DNA of 64,000 bases from Micromonospora trifolii (GTDB lineage Bacteria > Actinomycetota > Actinomycetes > Mycobacteriales > Micromonosporaceae): assembly GCF_022229005.1 (NCBI RefSeq), contig NZ_JAKKFD010000082.1, positions 48,456-112,455 on the forward strand, read 5' to 3'. A program made the translations under genes and the position numbers. A model generated the notes under the pieces. That model was not told the DNA's origin. It ran no database searches and saw nothing but the letters and a program-made list of their open reading frames with translations. Shown here one piece after another: positions 44,005 through 53,968 of this stretch; the first letter of the stretch is position 1, and every line of letters begins with the position of its first letter.

Positions 44005-45066
44005 TTAGGGGGTGCGGAGTTCTTTGGCTAGGAGTTCGGCGATCTGGGCGGTGTTGAGGGCCGCGCCCTTGCGGAGGTTGTCGCCGGTGACGAAGAAGTC
44101 GAGGGCGCGGGGGTCGTCCAGGGCGCGGCGGATCCGGCCGACCCAGGACGGGTCGGTGCCGACGGCGTCGATCGGCATCGGGAACTCCCCGGCCGCGGGG
44201 TCGTCGACCAGGATCACCCCGGGTGCGTTGCGCAGCGCCTCGCGGGCGCCCTCGGCGTCGACCTCGGTGGCGAAGACCGCGTGCACGGCGACCGAGTGGG
44301 CGGTGACCACCGGCACCCGGACGCAGGTGGCGGAGACCTTGAGGTCGGGGAGGCCGAGGATCTTCCGCGACTCGTTGCGGATCTTCATCTCTTCCGACGA
44401 CCAGCCGCTGTCCGCCGGGGAGCCTGCCCACGGGACCACGTTGAGCGCCATGGGTGCCGGGAACGGGCCCAGGTCGTCGCCGACCGCCTGGCGTACGTCG
44501 CCGGTGCGCGAACCGAGCGCCCGATCGCCGGCGACCTTGGTGAGCTGGTCGTGCAGGATGTCGACGCCGGACTGGCCGGCTCCGGAGACCGCCTGGTAGG
44601 AGGCGAGTACCAGCTCTCGTAGGCCGTACTCGCGGTGTAGCGGCGCGACCGCGACGATCATCGCGAGGGTTGTGCAGTTGGCGTTGGCGATGATGCCCCG
44701 CGGCCGGTTGCGGACCTGCTCGGGGTTGATCTCCGGGACGACCAGCGGGACGTCGCGGTCCATCCGGAACGCGCCGGAGTTGTCGACAGCGATCGCCCCC
44801 CGGGCGACGGCGATCGGCGCCCACTCGGCGGAGACCTCGTCGGGCACGTCGAACATGGCCACCTGGACCCCGTCGAACGCCTCGGGGGTCAGCGCCTGGA
44901 CGACGAGTTCCTCGCCCCGGCAGCGCACCCGGCGCCCGACGGAACGCTCGGAGGCGAGCAGCCGGATCTCACCCCAGACGTTGCGTCGCCCGGTGAGCAG
45001 CTCACACATCACGGTGCCGACGGCACCTGTCGCTCCGACCACGGCGAGGGTGGGCAGCGCCGTCAT
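44005..45066 (-). CDS. asd: Aspartate-semialdehyde dehydrogenase
   Basis: 353 residues. N-terminal NADP-binding VVGATGAVGTVMCELL, catalytic Cys131 in NANCTT, QAVSGAGQSG following it, and the His of RVPVVTAHSVAVH. It reduces aspartyl phosphate to aspartate semialdehyde, the branch point to lysine/diaminopimelate, threonine and methionine. It starts 5 bp after the aspartate kinase stop, forming the ask-asd operon found in most actinobacteria (Rv3709c-Rv3708c). It ends at a palindromic repeat. Confidence 0.95.
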   Translation of the reverse strand: MTALPTLAVVGATGAVGTVMCELLTGRRNVWGEIRLLASERSVGRRVRCRGEELVVQALTPEAFDGVQVAMFDVPDEVSAEWAPIAVARGAIAVDNSGAFRMDRDVPLVVPEINPEQVRNRPRGIIANANCTTLAMIVAVAPLHREYGLRELVLASYQAVSGAGQSGVDILHDQLTKVAGDRALGSRTGDVRQAVGDDLGPFPAPMALNVVPWAGSPADSGWSSEEMKIRNESRKILGLPDLKVSATCVRVPVVTAHSVAVHAVFATEVDAEGAREALRNAPGVILVDDPAAGEFPMPIDAVGTDPSWVGRIRRALDDPRALDFFVTGDNLRKGAALNTAQIAELLAKELRTP

Positions 45067-45071
45067 CGGCG

Positions 45072-46337
<1,266 letters not shown>

Positions 46338-46375
46338 GACGGTGCACTCCCTCCCAGCGACCCTGAGCGTGCCGA

Positions 46376-46423
46376 CGCCGCCGGAACCGGGGCCGGCGGC
46401 GCGTGTCAGACCTCATGAGGGTA
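46376..46423 (-). promoter_or_regulatory. ask promoter box and leader hairpin
   Basis: TACCCT on the minus strand (46423-46418) can serve as -10 box. Downstream the leader forms a perfect 9-bp hairpin CGCCGCCGG / CCGGCGGCG (46376-46384 with 46393-46401), 39 nt upstream of the ask start. I see no leader peptide enriched in an amino acid. Confidence 0.35.
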
Positions 46424-46596
46424 TCCGGCGGGTAACGAAGCCGGGTCAGGTGATCCCACCATCCGGCCCGCCCGGGCGCGGCCAAGCCGGTCCCACCAGG
46501 TCGGATGGGTACGCCGGGACGCCCCGCCCGACACGCCGGAACGGGCCCGGTACGCGCCGGCACCCGCCAACCGCCAGTACCCACCAGAATGGGCCG

Positions 46597-47385
46597 GTGC
46601 CCGTCCTCATCCGCTCGGCCGGCCGTGTGCTCGGGCCGCTCGTCCTCGCCCTGCCGGCCCTCCTGGTCGCCTGCACCAGTGAGCAGCCTCCGACTCCGCC
46701 ACCCGCCGATCCGGGGCCGGTCGAGGTGGAGGCCGCACGGGATGAGCTGGCCGCGCTGGCCGCGGCGGCTCAGGACCGTCACCTGGTGGCCCAGTACGTC
46801 TACGGCCGGGCGGGTCAACCGGATCGCACCATCGTCTTCACCAGCGCGAACGACGGCAGCTGGCGGGTGGACGTGCCGGGAGGCGCCCTGGGTGGCACCG
46901 CCGATGTCTCGATGGCCAGCACTGCCGACGGGCTGTTCCAGTGCGCCCTGCCGTCGGCTGGTCATACCGAGTCGGCGAGCTGCGTACGCCTGGGTGATCG
47001 CGACGACGCGATCCCCCGCCGGTCGGACCCCCGGGTCCAGCACCTGCTCACCGACTGGCTGTACGTGCTCACCGACCGCCGGGCGCCGTTGGCGGTCGCC
47101 CCGGCCAACGCCCCCGAGGGCGTCACCGGCACCTGCTACTCGGTGGATTCCACCTCGGCGTCGCTCAACGCCCCGTTGGATGTGGGCATCTACTGCTACG
47201 ACCAGGACGGCACGCCGACCGGCGTCCGGACCGCGGCCGGGTCGCTGCGGCTGGCTGCCGCACCCGGCCCGGCACCGGCCACCGTGCAGTTGGCCGGCCC
47301 GGTGGTGGTCGACCGGGAGCCGCTCGACACCGCGGCGCCGCCGACCCCGGACCCGTCGGAGAGCCCGGGCGCGGGAACGTCCTGA
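46597..47385 (+). CDS. Lipoprotein of unknown function
   Basis: 262 residues. Lipoprotein signal with Cys26 (ALLVAC), then a Pro-rich linker and a beta-rich domain (about 45-235) with five more cysteines, four of which (FQCALP, ASCVRL, GTCYSV, IYCYDQ) could form two disulfides. The C-terminal tail is Pro/Ser. The GTG start is preceded by CAGAAT (46585-46590), 6 nt upstream, indicating a leaderless message. It resembles no characterised family; cell-surface location is clear from the lipobox. It diverges from ask and is followed by the nitroreductase gene. Confidence 0.7.
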   Translation: MPVLIRSAGRVLGPLVLALPALLVACTSEQPPTPPPADPGPVEVEAARDELAALAAAAQDRHLVAQYVYGRAGQPDRTIVFTSANDGSWRVDVPGGALGGTADVSMASTADGLFQCALPSAGHTESASCVRLGDRDDAIPRRSDPRVQHLLTDWLYVLTDRRAPLAVAPANAPEGVTGTCYSVDSTSASLNAPLDVGIYCYDQDGTPTGVRTAAGSLRLAAAPGPAPATVQLAGPVVVDREPLDTAAPPTPDPSESPGAGTS

Positions 47386-47428
47386 TCTTCGTCCCGTTAC
47401 GGGTGCTCTTGCCCACATTCAGCCACCC

Positions 47429-47460
47429 CGTCCTGATGGGCGAATCACCCATACAGGACG
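47429..47460. promoter_or_regulatory. Inverted repeat before the nitroreductase gene
   Basis: CGTCCTG-ATGGG and CCCAT-A-CAGGACG pair around CGAATCA with one bulge (47429-47460). It ends 9 nt before the ATG at 47470 and could be an operator or a terminator for the lipoprotein gene. Confidence 0.4.
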
Positions 47461-47469
47461 ATCCGGTGT

Positions 47470-48000
47470 ATGGCCGACCTCACCCCGCTGCTCGCCTACC
47501 GCTGGAGTCCACGAGCCTTCGACCCGAGCGCCAAGCTGACCCCGGAGGAGTCCGCCTCGCTGCTTGAGGCCGCTCGCTGGGCCCCCTCGGCGGAGAACGG
47601 GCAGCCCTGGCGGTTCGCCCTCGGCCATCGCGACGACGAGACCTGGAAACGGATCCTGGTCAGCCTCCCGGTCGACGACCAGAGCTGGATCCGGCACGCC
47701 GCGACCCTGGTGGTCGGCGCCCACGCCGGCCCCGACACCGAGCAGGCGGCGTACGACCTGGGACAGGCGATCGCGCACCTGACCGTGCAGGCCACCGCGC
47801 TCGGCCTGCACGTGCACCAGCTCACCCGGTTCGACCGGGCCGACCTCTCCACCGAACTCGACCTGCCAGGCGGCGTCCGCCCGCTGGTGGTCGCCGCCGT
47901 CGGCCGGCTCGGGGACCCGTTCGCCCTCCCGGCCGACCTGCGCGCCCGCGAGACCGGCCTGCGGCACCGTCGCCCGGTCGCCGAGCTGCTGCTGCGCTGA
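47470..48000 (+). CDS. Nitroreductase-family oxidoreductase
   Basis: 176 residues, short for the family. FMN-binding elements: YRWSPRAFDPSAKL near the N-terminus, EAARWAPSAENGQPWRF, then DLGQAIAHLTVQATALGLHVHQ and a C-terminal arginine-rich end. It should bind FMN and reduce quinones, nitro compounds or other electrophiles with NAD(P)H as a homodimer. The ATG at 47470 lies just downstream of an inverted repeat. The frameshifted ArsR-type gene converges on it and ends 13 bp away. Confidence 0.83.
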   Translation: MADLTPLLAYRWSPRAFDPSAKLTPEESASLLEAARWAPSAENGQPWRFALGHRDDETWKRILVSLPVDDQSWIRHAATLVVGAHAGPDTEQAAYDLGQAIAHLTVQATALGLHVHQLTRFDRADLSTELDLPGGVRPLVVAAVGRLGDPFALPADLRARETGLRHRRPVAELLLR

Positions 48001-48013
48001 TCGCGCGCCGGGT

Positions 48014-48999
48014 TCACCCGCCCCGGCTGGCCCTGAGCAGGACCGCTGCGGCGTCGGTGTTCGATAGCGCACGTGCCGACCCTCGCGGGACCGGGACACC
48101 AGGCCGGCGCCGTGCAGCGCGGCCAGGTGCTGGGAGACGTTCCCGGCGGACATCCCGGTGAGTCGGGCCAGGTCGGTGGTGGTCAGCGCCGTCTCGAGCA
48201 GGTGCAGCAGCGCGGCCCGGCCCGGCCCGATCACCCGTGCGAGTGGGTCACCGGGCGGCGGCGCGGTCGCCTCCCAGAGCGTCCCGACGGCACGGACCGG
48301 GTACGCACCGGCCGGCAGCGAATCCTCCAGCAGGTTCCACAGCACGTGCCGCTCGGTGAACACCGTCGGGTTCAGCGCCAGCCCACGATCGCGGAGGTCG
48401 AAGTCCCGCTCGAACGTGTCGTCGCTGATCACCCGGTCGCCGTGCCAGCGCAGACTCGGGTGGAGCTGCTCGAAGAACCGACCGGCGCCGCTCTCGGCGA
48501 GCTGCGCGGCCCGGTACGCCACGTCGGCGTCGAGGAGCGCCCGCATCCGCGACCAGTCCGGGGCGATCGCCTCGTCGTACCAGACCCGCACGGCGTCGAC
48601 GACCTGCGGCAGCAGCCCACCGGGGTCGGCGAGCAGCGCCCGCCCGAACGGGCTCAGCGGCTTTCGCCAGGTGGTCGACAGCAGGTCCTGGACCACCACT
48701 TCCGGCGGCGTCGCGGCGATCTGGTCGAGTTGCTCGGCCATCTCCACGTTCGGGCGGGCCGCCGGGGTGAGGAAGTCGGGCAGCCAGCGACCCGGCACTA
48801 CCAACCCCACCAGAGGCCGGACCCGGTCGGCCACCTCGGGACGACGCAACGTCACCCGGGCCCGGTCGATCCAGGGCAGGTGCACCGCGTAGCGGACCGG
48901 GTTGGCCAGCGCCCACATGCTCATGACCGTCTCGTTGGCCGGTGACACGGCGAGCCGCACTCCCGCCACGTCGGCCAGGCTGAACCGCAACTCGGACAC
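48014..48999 (-). CDS. ArsR-type winged-helix regulator, probably frameshifted
   Basis: About 327 residues: a large N-terminal domain (starting SELRFSLADVAGVRLAVSP), then a C-terminal winged helix with LLETALTTTDLARLTGMS, GNVSQHLAALHGAGLV and REGRHVRYR. Without correction the frame runs on to 47419, across the whole convergent nitroreductase gene. Losing one base near 48062 changes frame; the other frame gives NTDAAAVLLRASRGG and stops at 48014, with normal GC-rich third positions. Start GTG 48999 follows GGGGG with 5-nt spacing and lies past a TAGGCT box. Natural mutation or sequence error cannot be told apart here. Confidence 0.65.
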
Positions 49000-49077
49000 A
49001 CGCACCCCCGGGAGCAGGATTCGGTCCAGCCTAAAAGAATCGACCGGGGCCATGGGGAGCCCGTTCACTCACCCGAC

Positions 49078-50349
49078 ATGGGGACCCGAGAGACCATCCG
49101 CACCGCCGTCCGAGATGTCGTACCGCCGGCCGGGCTGACGCGCGCCCTGGCCGTGCAGGCCATGGTCTACGCGGTCGGCAGCGGCCTGTTCCACGCCGGC
49201 AGCGCCGTCTTCTTCACCCGGGCGCTCGGGCTCAGCGCCGCCCAGGTCGGGTTGGGGCTGTCCATCGCGGCGGGGGTGTCGCTGCTGGGCACCGTGCCGC
49301 TGGGCGGGCTCACCGACCGGTACGGACCGCAGCGGGTCTGGGTGGTGGGGCTGGTGCTGAACGCGGCACTGTTCGCTACCTACCCGTTCGTGGGCGGCTT
49401 CGCGGGTTTCCTCGCCGTGGTGGTGGCGCTGGCCGCCGTGGACGCCGCTGTCGGCGTGGCCCGGCAGGTCTACTCGATCAACGCGCTCCCGCCGGCCGAA
49501 CGGGTCACGGCGATGGCGTACCAGCGCTCGTCGCTGAACGTCGGCTTCGGGCTCGGCGCGGTGATCAGCGGCCTGGTGCTGGCGGTGGACACGATCACGG
49601 CGTACCGGGGGATGGTCTGGTTCATCTCGACGGTCTTCCTCGTGACGGCCCTCTTCGTGCGGCGACTACCCCGGTTGCCGCAGGTTGCCCGACCGGCGGA
49701 GCCGATGAGTCGGCTCGCCGTGCTCCGGGACCGGCCGTTCATGGCGGTGTCAGTGCTGTCCGGGCTGCTCACCGCGCACGGGGTGCTCTACCTGACGGTG
49801 CTGCCGCTGTGGATCCTCACCCACACCGACGCCCCGAAGACGGTGATCGCCGGGCTGGTGCTGCTCAACACGGTGCTGATCGTGCTGCTCCAGGTGCGCG
49901 TCAGCCGGGGCGCTGACACCGCGGCGGGCGCGGCCCGGGCCTCCCGTCGGGGCGGGCTGCTGATCGCCCTGTTCTGCCTGGTCCTGCCGATTTCCGGAGT
50001 CACTCGGGGCGCGCTCACAGTCGTGGTGCTGGTGGCCGCCGCGTTGCTGCTGATCCTGGCCGAGCTGATCGAGTCGGCGGGCACCTGGGGGCTCACCGCC
50101 ACCCTGCCGCCGACCGACCAGCGCGGTGCGTACGTGGGGGCGCTCGGACTCGGCGTGCAGGTCCAGTACCTGATCGCGCCGGCGGGGCTGACCGCGCTCG
50201 GGGTCACCACCGGCGGGTGGGGCTGGTTACCGATAGCAGCGATCTTCGTGCTGGTCGGGCTGGCGATCGTGCCCGCGGTGGCCTGGGCCGGACGCACGCC
50301 GCGGCTCGGTGCCGAGGCCGCGGCACCGGCCATGAGCCCGGTCCCATAG
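49078..50349 (+). CDS. MFS transporter
   Basis: 423 residues with twelve hydrophobic helices. The first helix follows a 25-residue cytoplasmic start, and the MFS A motif is GGLTDRYGPQRVWVV between helices 2 and 3. A central loop (about 200-220) includes PQVARPAEPMSRLAV. It diverges from the ArsR-type regulator gene (starts about 80 bp apart), the usual arrangement for a regulator and its exporter. Substrate unknown. It ends 50 bp upstream of the leu leader peptide. Confidence 0.84.
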   Translation: MGTRETIRTAVRDVVPPAGLTRALAVQAMVYAVGSGLFHAGSAVFFTRALGLSAAQVGLGLSIAAGVSLLGTVPLGGLTDRYGPQRVWVVGLVLNAALFATYPFVGGFAGFLAVVVALAAVDAAVGVARQVYSINALPPAERVTAMAYQRSSLNVGFGLGAVISGLVLAVDTITAYRGMVWFISTVFLVTALFVRRLPRLPQVARPAEPMSRLAVLRDRPFMAVSVLSGLLTAHGVLYLTVLPLWILTHTDAPKTVIAGLVLLNTVLIVLLQVRVSRGADTAAGAARASRRGGLLIALFCLVLPISGVTRGALTVVVLVAAALLLILAELIESAGTWGLTATLPPTDQRGAYVGALGLGVQVQYLIAPAGLTALGVTTGGWGWLPIAAIFVLVGLAIVPAVAWAGRTPRLGAEAAAPAMSPVP

Positions 50350-50384
50350 TCCGGACCTGTCTTTCCACCCCCCGTTCCATCACG

Positions 50385-50390
50385 TAGGGT
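50385..50390 (+). promoter_or_regulatory. TAGGGT -10 box of the leuA leader
   Basis: TAGGGT lies 9 nt before the leader-peptide ATG at 50400, so the leader transcript should begin almost at that codon. Confidence 0.5.
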
Positions 50391-50399
50391 GACCTGGTC

Positions 50400-50444
50400 A
50401 TGTGGCAGGCGCTGCTCCTCCTTAGCCGCCGCGACGAGGCCTGA
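50400..50444 (+). CDS. leuL: Leucine leader peptide of leuA
   Basis: A 14-residue reading frame, MWQALLLLSRRDEA, with four Leu codons in a row (CTG CTC CTC CTT). It ends inside the first arm of a perfect hairpin 143 bp upstream of leuA. This is the classic layout of transcription attenuation: ribosomes stalled at the Leu codons during leucine shortage prevent the hairpin and allow leuA expression. Comparable leu leaders are reported in actinobacteria. No Shine-Dalgarno is seen; a leaderless start is likely. Confidence 0.75.
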   Translation: MWQALLLLSRRDEA

Positions 50445-50465
50445 CCGGCCGGCACCTCGTCGCGG
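50429..50465 (+). terminator. Attenuator hairpin of leuA
   Basis: Perfect 11-bp stem CCGCGACGAGG (50429-50439) / CCTCGTCGCGG (50455-50465) with a 15-nt loop. The 5' arm overlaps the last leader codons, just after the Leu run. No U-run follows, so termination may be Rho-dependent or the element may act by another structure. Confidence 0.65.
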
Positions 50466-50586
50466 AGTCGCATCGCGCCGTCCAGCACATCCGAGTTTCT
50501 TCTCGGCACCGCCGCGCACCGTCGCCCGGCATCTCGCCGACACCTTCCGATCTGCTGACGCCACATGTTCCAGGGAGCACTCTGAG

Positions 50587-52338
50587 ATGGCTCAACCTGT
50601 CACCGACACCGAGACCGATCCGATCGCCCGGCAACGCCCCAGCCGGATGCCGTTCCACCGCTACGAGCCGTACCGGGAGCAGTTCCGGGTCGAGCTGCCG
50701 GACCGCACCTGGCCCACCCGCACCGTCGAGGCCGCCCCCCGCTGGTGCGCCGTGGATCTCCGCGACGGCAACCAGGCCCTGATCGACCCGATGTCGCCCG
50801 AGCGCAAGCGCCGGATGTTCCAGCTGCTGGTCCAGATGGGCTACAAGGAGATCGAGGTCGGTTTCCCGTCGGCGAGCCAGACCGACTTCGACTTCGTCCG
50901 GCAGCTCATCGAAGACGACATGATCCCGGACGACGTCACCATCCAGGTGCTCACGCAGTGCCGGGAGCACCTGATCGACCGGACGTTCGAGTCGCTGCGC
51001 GGCGCGAGGCGGGCCATCGTGCACTTCTACAACTCGACCTCCACCCTCCAGCGGCGGGTGGTCTTCGGCCTGGACCGGGACGGCATCGCCGACATCGCCA
51101 CCACCGGGGCGCGGCTCTGCCAGAAGTACGCCGAGATCCACACCCCGGACACGGAGATCTTCTACGAGTACTCGCCGGAGTCCTACACGGGCACCGAGCT
51201 GGAGTACGCGCTGGAGGTCTGCTCCCGGGTGATCGACGTGATCGACCCGACCCCGGACCGGCCGCTGATCATCAACCTGCCGGCCACCGTCGAGATGGCC
51301 ACCCCCAACGTGTACGCCGACTCGATCGAGTGGATGCACAGGCACCTGCCACGCCGGGACAGCGTGGTGCTGAGCCTGCACCCGCACAACGACCGGGGCA
51401 CCGGCGTGGCCGCCGCCGAGCTGGGCCTGCTCGCCGGAGCGGACCGCATCGAGGGCTGCCTGTTCGGCAACGGTGAGCGCACCGGCAACGTCGACTTGGT
51501 GACCCTGGGGCTGAACATCTTCTCCCAGGGCATCGACCCGATGATCGACTTCTCGAACATCGACGAGATCCGACGTGCCGTCGAGTACTGCAACCAGCTG
51601 CCGGTGCACGAGCGCCACCCGTACGCGGGCGACCTGGTCTACACCGCCTTCTCCGGCTCCCACCAGGACGCGATCAAGAAGGGCTTCGACGCCCTCGCCG
51701 CCGACGCGAAGGCGGCCGGCGTACCGGTGGACGAGCACACCTGGGCGGTGCCGTACCTGCCGATCGACCCGAAGGACCTGGGCCGCACCTACGAGGCGGT
51801 CATCCGGGTCAACTCGCAGTCCGGCAAGGGCGGCGTCGCGTACATCATGAAGAGCGAGCACCAGCTGGACCTGCCGCGCCGGCTCCAGATCGAGTTCTCC
51901 GGTGTGGTGCAGCAGGTCACCGATCACGACGGCGGCGAGGTCGACCCGGCCGCCATGTGGGAGATCTTCGCGACGCACTACCTGCTCGACCACCAGCCCG
52001 ACCCGACGGTCCGGCTGGCCGGCTACACGATCGGCACGGTGGACGGCAAGGTCGAGATCGAGGCCCAGGTCGGTGTGGGCGGCGAGCAGCGCTCGCTCGC
52101 CGCTGTCGGCAACGGCCCGATCGACGCGTACGTCAACGCGCTCCAGTCGGTAGGGGTGGGCGTACGGGTGCTCGACTATCACGAGCACGCGCTGTCCTCC
52201 GGTGGTGACGCTCAGGCCGCCGCGTACGTGGAGTGTGAGGTGGACGGGAAGACGGTCTGGGGTGTCGGCACCGACGCCAACATCGTCACCGCGTCGATCA
52301 AGGCGGTCACCAGCGCCGTCAACCGCGCCCGCCGCTGA
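50587..52338 (+). CDS. leuA: 2-isopropylmalate synthase
   Basis: 583 residues, the long actinobacterial LeuA form. TIM barrel with the signature VDLRDGNQALIDPMS (56-70) and the metal ligands His265 and His267 in LHPHNDRGTG; then a linker and the C-terminal leucine-binding regulatory domain with VGVGGEQRSLAAVGNGPIDA and WGVGTDANIVTASIKA. It condenses 2-oxoisovalerate with acetyl-CoA, the committed step of leucine synthesis, and is feedback-inhibited by leucine. The ATG at 50587 is the family start. Its leader holds a leucine attenuator. Confidence 0.96.
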   Translation: MAQPVTDTETDPIARQRPSRMPFHRYEPYREQFRVELPDRTWPTRTVEAAPRWCAVDLRDGNQALIDPMSPERKRRMFQLLVQMGYKEIEVGFPSASQTDFDFVRQLIEDDMIPDDVTIQVLTQCREHLIDRTFESLRGARRAIVHFYNSTSTLQRRVVFGLDRDGIADIATTGARLCQKYAEIHTPDTEIFYEYSPESYTGTELEYALEVCSRVIDVIDPTPDRPLIINLPATVEMATPNVYADSIEWMHRHLPRRDSVVLSLHPHNDRGTGVAAAELGLLAGADRIEGCLFGNGERTGNVDLVTLGLNIFSQGIDPMIDFSNIDEIRRAVEYCNQLPVHERHPYAGDLVYTAFSGSHQDAIKKGFDALAADAKAAGVPVDEHTWAVPYLPIDPKDLGRTYEAVIRVNSQSGKGGVAYIMKSEHQLDLPRRLQIEFSGVVQQVTDHDGGEVDPAAMWEIFATHYLLDHQPDPTVRLAGYTIGTVDGKVEIEAQVGVGGEQRSLAAVGNGPIDAYVNALQSVGVGVRVLDYHEHALSSGGDAQAAAYVECEVDGKTVWGVGTDANIVTASIKAVTSAVNRARR

Positions 52339-52345
52339 CCTGGGC

Positions 52346-52385
52346 GCGACACCCCCGAGGTGGCTTCCTACTTCGGGGGTGTCGC
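52346..52385. terminator. Bidirectional terminator of leuA and the exporter gene
   Basis: Perfect 13-bp stem GCGACACCCCCGA / TCGGGGGTGTCGC with a 14-nt loop between the convergent genes. The right arm overlaps the last codons and the stop region of the exporter gene at 52368. Confidence 0.8.
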
Positions 52386-53861
52386 GGCGGGCAGTGAGTG
52401 GCAGGGCTGGGACGGCGGGGCTTCCCGGGGCGGTCGGTGGACCAGCACGAGGGCCAGCAGCGCGCCGGCCACGAGCAGCCCCGCACACCACTCCATCGCG
52501 CCCCGGAACGCGTCGGTCAGCTCGGCCTTCTGCTCGTACCCGCCGCCCGAGAGCCCGACCAGCAGCGGCAGCGCCGCCACCGCGAGCAGGCCGCCGGCCC
52601 GGGACGCGGCGTTGTTGAACCCGCTGGCCACCCCGGAGAACCGGTCCTGCACAGCGGCCAGCACCGACGCGGTCAGCGGTGCCACCACCAGTGTCAACCC
52701 GATGCCGAAGAGCAGCACCCCGGGCAGCACGTCCCGCCAGTACGACGCGCCCGGTCCGACGCCGCGCAGCAGCAGCAGACCGATCGCGGCGACCACCGGT
52801 CCGATGGCGAGCGGCAGCCGTGGGCCGATCCGCGCCGACAGCGCACCGGCGCGCGCGGAGCCGACCAGCAGCAGCAGTGTCATCGGCAGCAACGCGATGC
52901 CGGTGCGGAAGGCCGACCACCCGACCACGTTCTGGAGGTAGACGGCGAAGAAGAAGGTGAAGCCGCCGAGCGCCGCGTAGACGACAACTGTGAACAGGTT
53001 CAGCACCGAGAAGAGTCGGCTGCTGAACAGCCCGGTGGGCAGCATCGCGGCGTCGCCACGCCGCCGTTCCAGCAGGACGAAGGCCACTGCGGAGAGCACC
53101 CCGACCACTGCTGCGATCAGCACCTCGGCGGAGTCGAACCCGCGGGCCGGCGCGTCGATCAGCGCGTAGGTGACGCCGGCGAGCGCGAGCGCTCCGAGCA
53201 GGGCGCCGGCGACATCGAACCGCCGCCGGGTCCGACCCCGCCCCTCGGTGCGGGAGGCACTCTCGTCCCGGCTCTCCGGCACCCAGCGCAGAGCGGCCAG
53301 CAGCACCAGCACGGCGATCGGCAGGTTGAGGAAGAAGATCCAGCGCCAGGAGAGCGCGTCGATCAGCCAGCCCCCGATGAACGGTCCCAGCGCGGTGGAC
53401 ACCCCGGACAGCCCGGCCCAGGCGCCGATCGCCCGGCCCCGGTCGTCGGGATGGAAGCTCGCCTGGAGCACCGACAGCGACCCGGGCGTGAGCAGCGCGC
53501 CACCGGCGCCCTGGAGGAACCGGGCGGCGATCAGCATTCCGGTGTCCTGGGCCAGCCCGCAGAGCACGGAGGCGGCGGTGAACCAGACCACGCCGATGAG
53601 GAAGATGCGTCGCCGGCCGAAGCGGTCGCCGAGCGCGCCGCCGAGCAGCACGAACGCCGCCAGCATCAGCAGATAGCCGTTGATGGTCCACTGGAGATCG
53701 GCCACGTTGGCGCCGAGGTCCTGCCCGAGCTTCGGCAGCGCCACGTTGACGACGGTGCTGTCGAGGAAGACCATGCCAGAGGCGAGTACGGCGGCGAGCA
53801 GCGTGCCCCGGCCGGCGGTGGTGCCCATCCGGAGGGCGGTCGCCGGTATGGGTGCGGTCAT
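52368..53861 (-). CDS. EmrB/QacA-type MFS exporter
   Basis: 497 residues with fourteen predicted helices: the DHA2 pattern. Marks: VLASGMVFLDSTVVNVALP in helix 1, WTINGYLLMLAAFVLLGGALGDRFGRRRIF (in two parts: WTINGYLLMLAAF and GALGDRFGRRRIF), and FLQGAGGALLTPGSLSVL. It exports hydrophobic cations or antibiotics using the proton gradient. The ATG at 53861 fits helix 1; longer in-frame starts add an implausible Arg/Pro extension. No regulator gene is adjacent. Opposite-strand reading frames across this region are shadows. Confidence 0.87.
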   Translation of the reverse strand: MTAPIPATALRMGTTAGRGTLLAAVLASGMVFLDSTVVNVALPKLGQDLGANVADLQWTINGYLLMLAAFVLLGGALGDRFGRRRIFLIGVVWFTAASVLCGLAQDTGMLIAARFLQGAGGALLTPGSLSVLQASFHPDDRGRAIGAWAGLSGVSTALGPFIGGWLIDALSWRWIFFLNLPIAVLVLLAALRWVPESRDESASRTEGRGRTRRRFDVAGALLGALALAGVTYALIDAPARGFDSAEVLIAAVVGVLSAVAFVLLERRRGDAAMLPTGLFSSRLFSVLNLFTVVVYAALGGFTFFFAVYLQNVVGWSAFRTGIALLPMTLLLLVGSARAGALSARIGPRLPLAIGPVVAAIGLLLLRGVGPGASYWRDVLPGVLLFGIGLTLVVAPLTASVLAAVQDRFSGVASGFNNAASRAGGLLAVAALPLLVGLSGGGYEQKAELTDAFRGAMEWCAGLLVAGALLALVLVHRPPREAPPSQPCHSLPAATPPK

Positions 53862-53968
53862 CCCACCAATCTGCCTTGCATCATGTGGGAGACGCCACGA
53901 AACGCCGAAACCGTGCCCGGGTACTGTGCGCAATCGCCGGGAGCCCCCAAGCTGGAGAGGTGTCGTCT

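Noticed and set aside
47419..48013. Continuation of the ArsR-type frame antisense to the nitroreductase
   Set aside because: Codon usage changes after 48062, and the alternative frame gives a plausible end; taken as a frameshift artefact or mutation.
50422..53691. Very long open frame (over 1000 codons) on the minus strand across leuA and the exporter gene
   Set aside because: It lies antisense to leuA, has Arg/Gly/His-rich composition and no family signature; a high-GC shadow frame.
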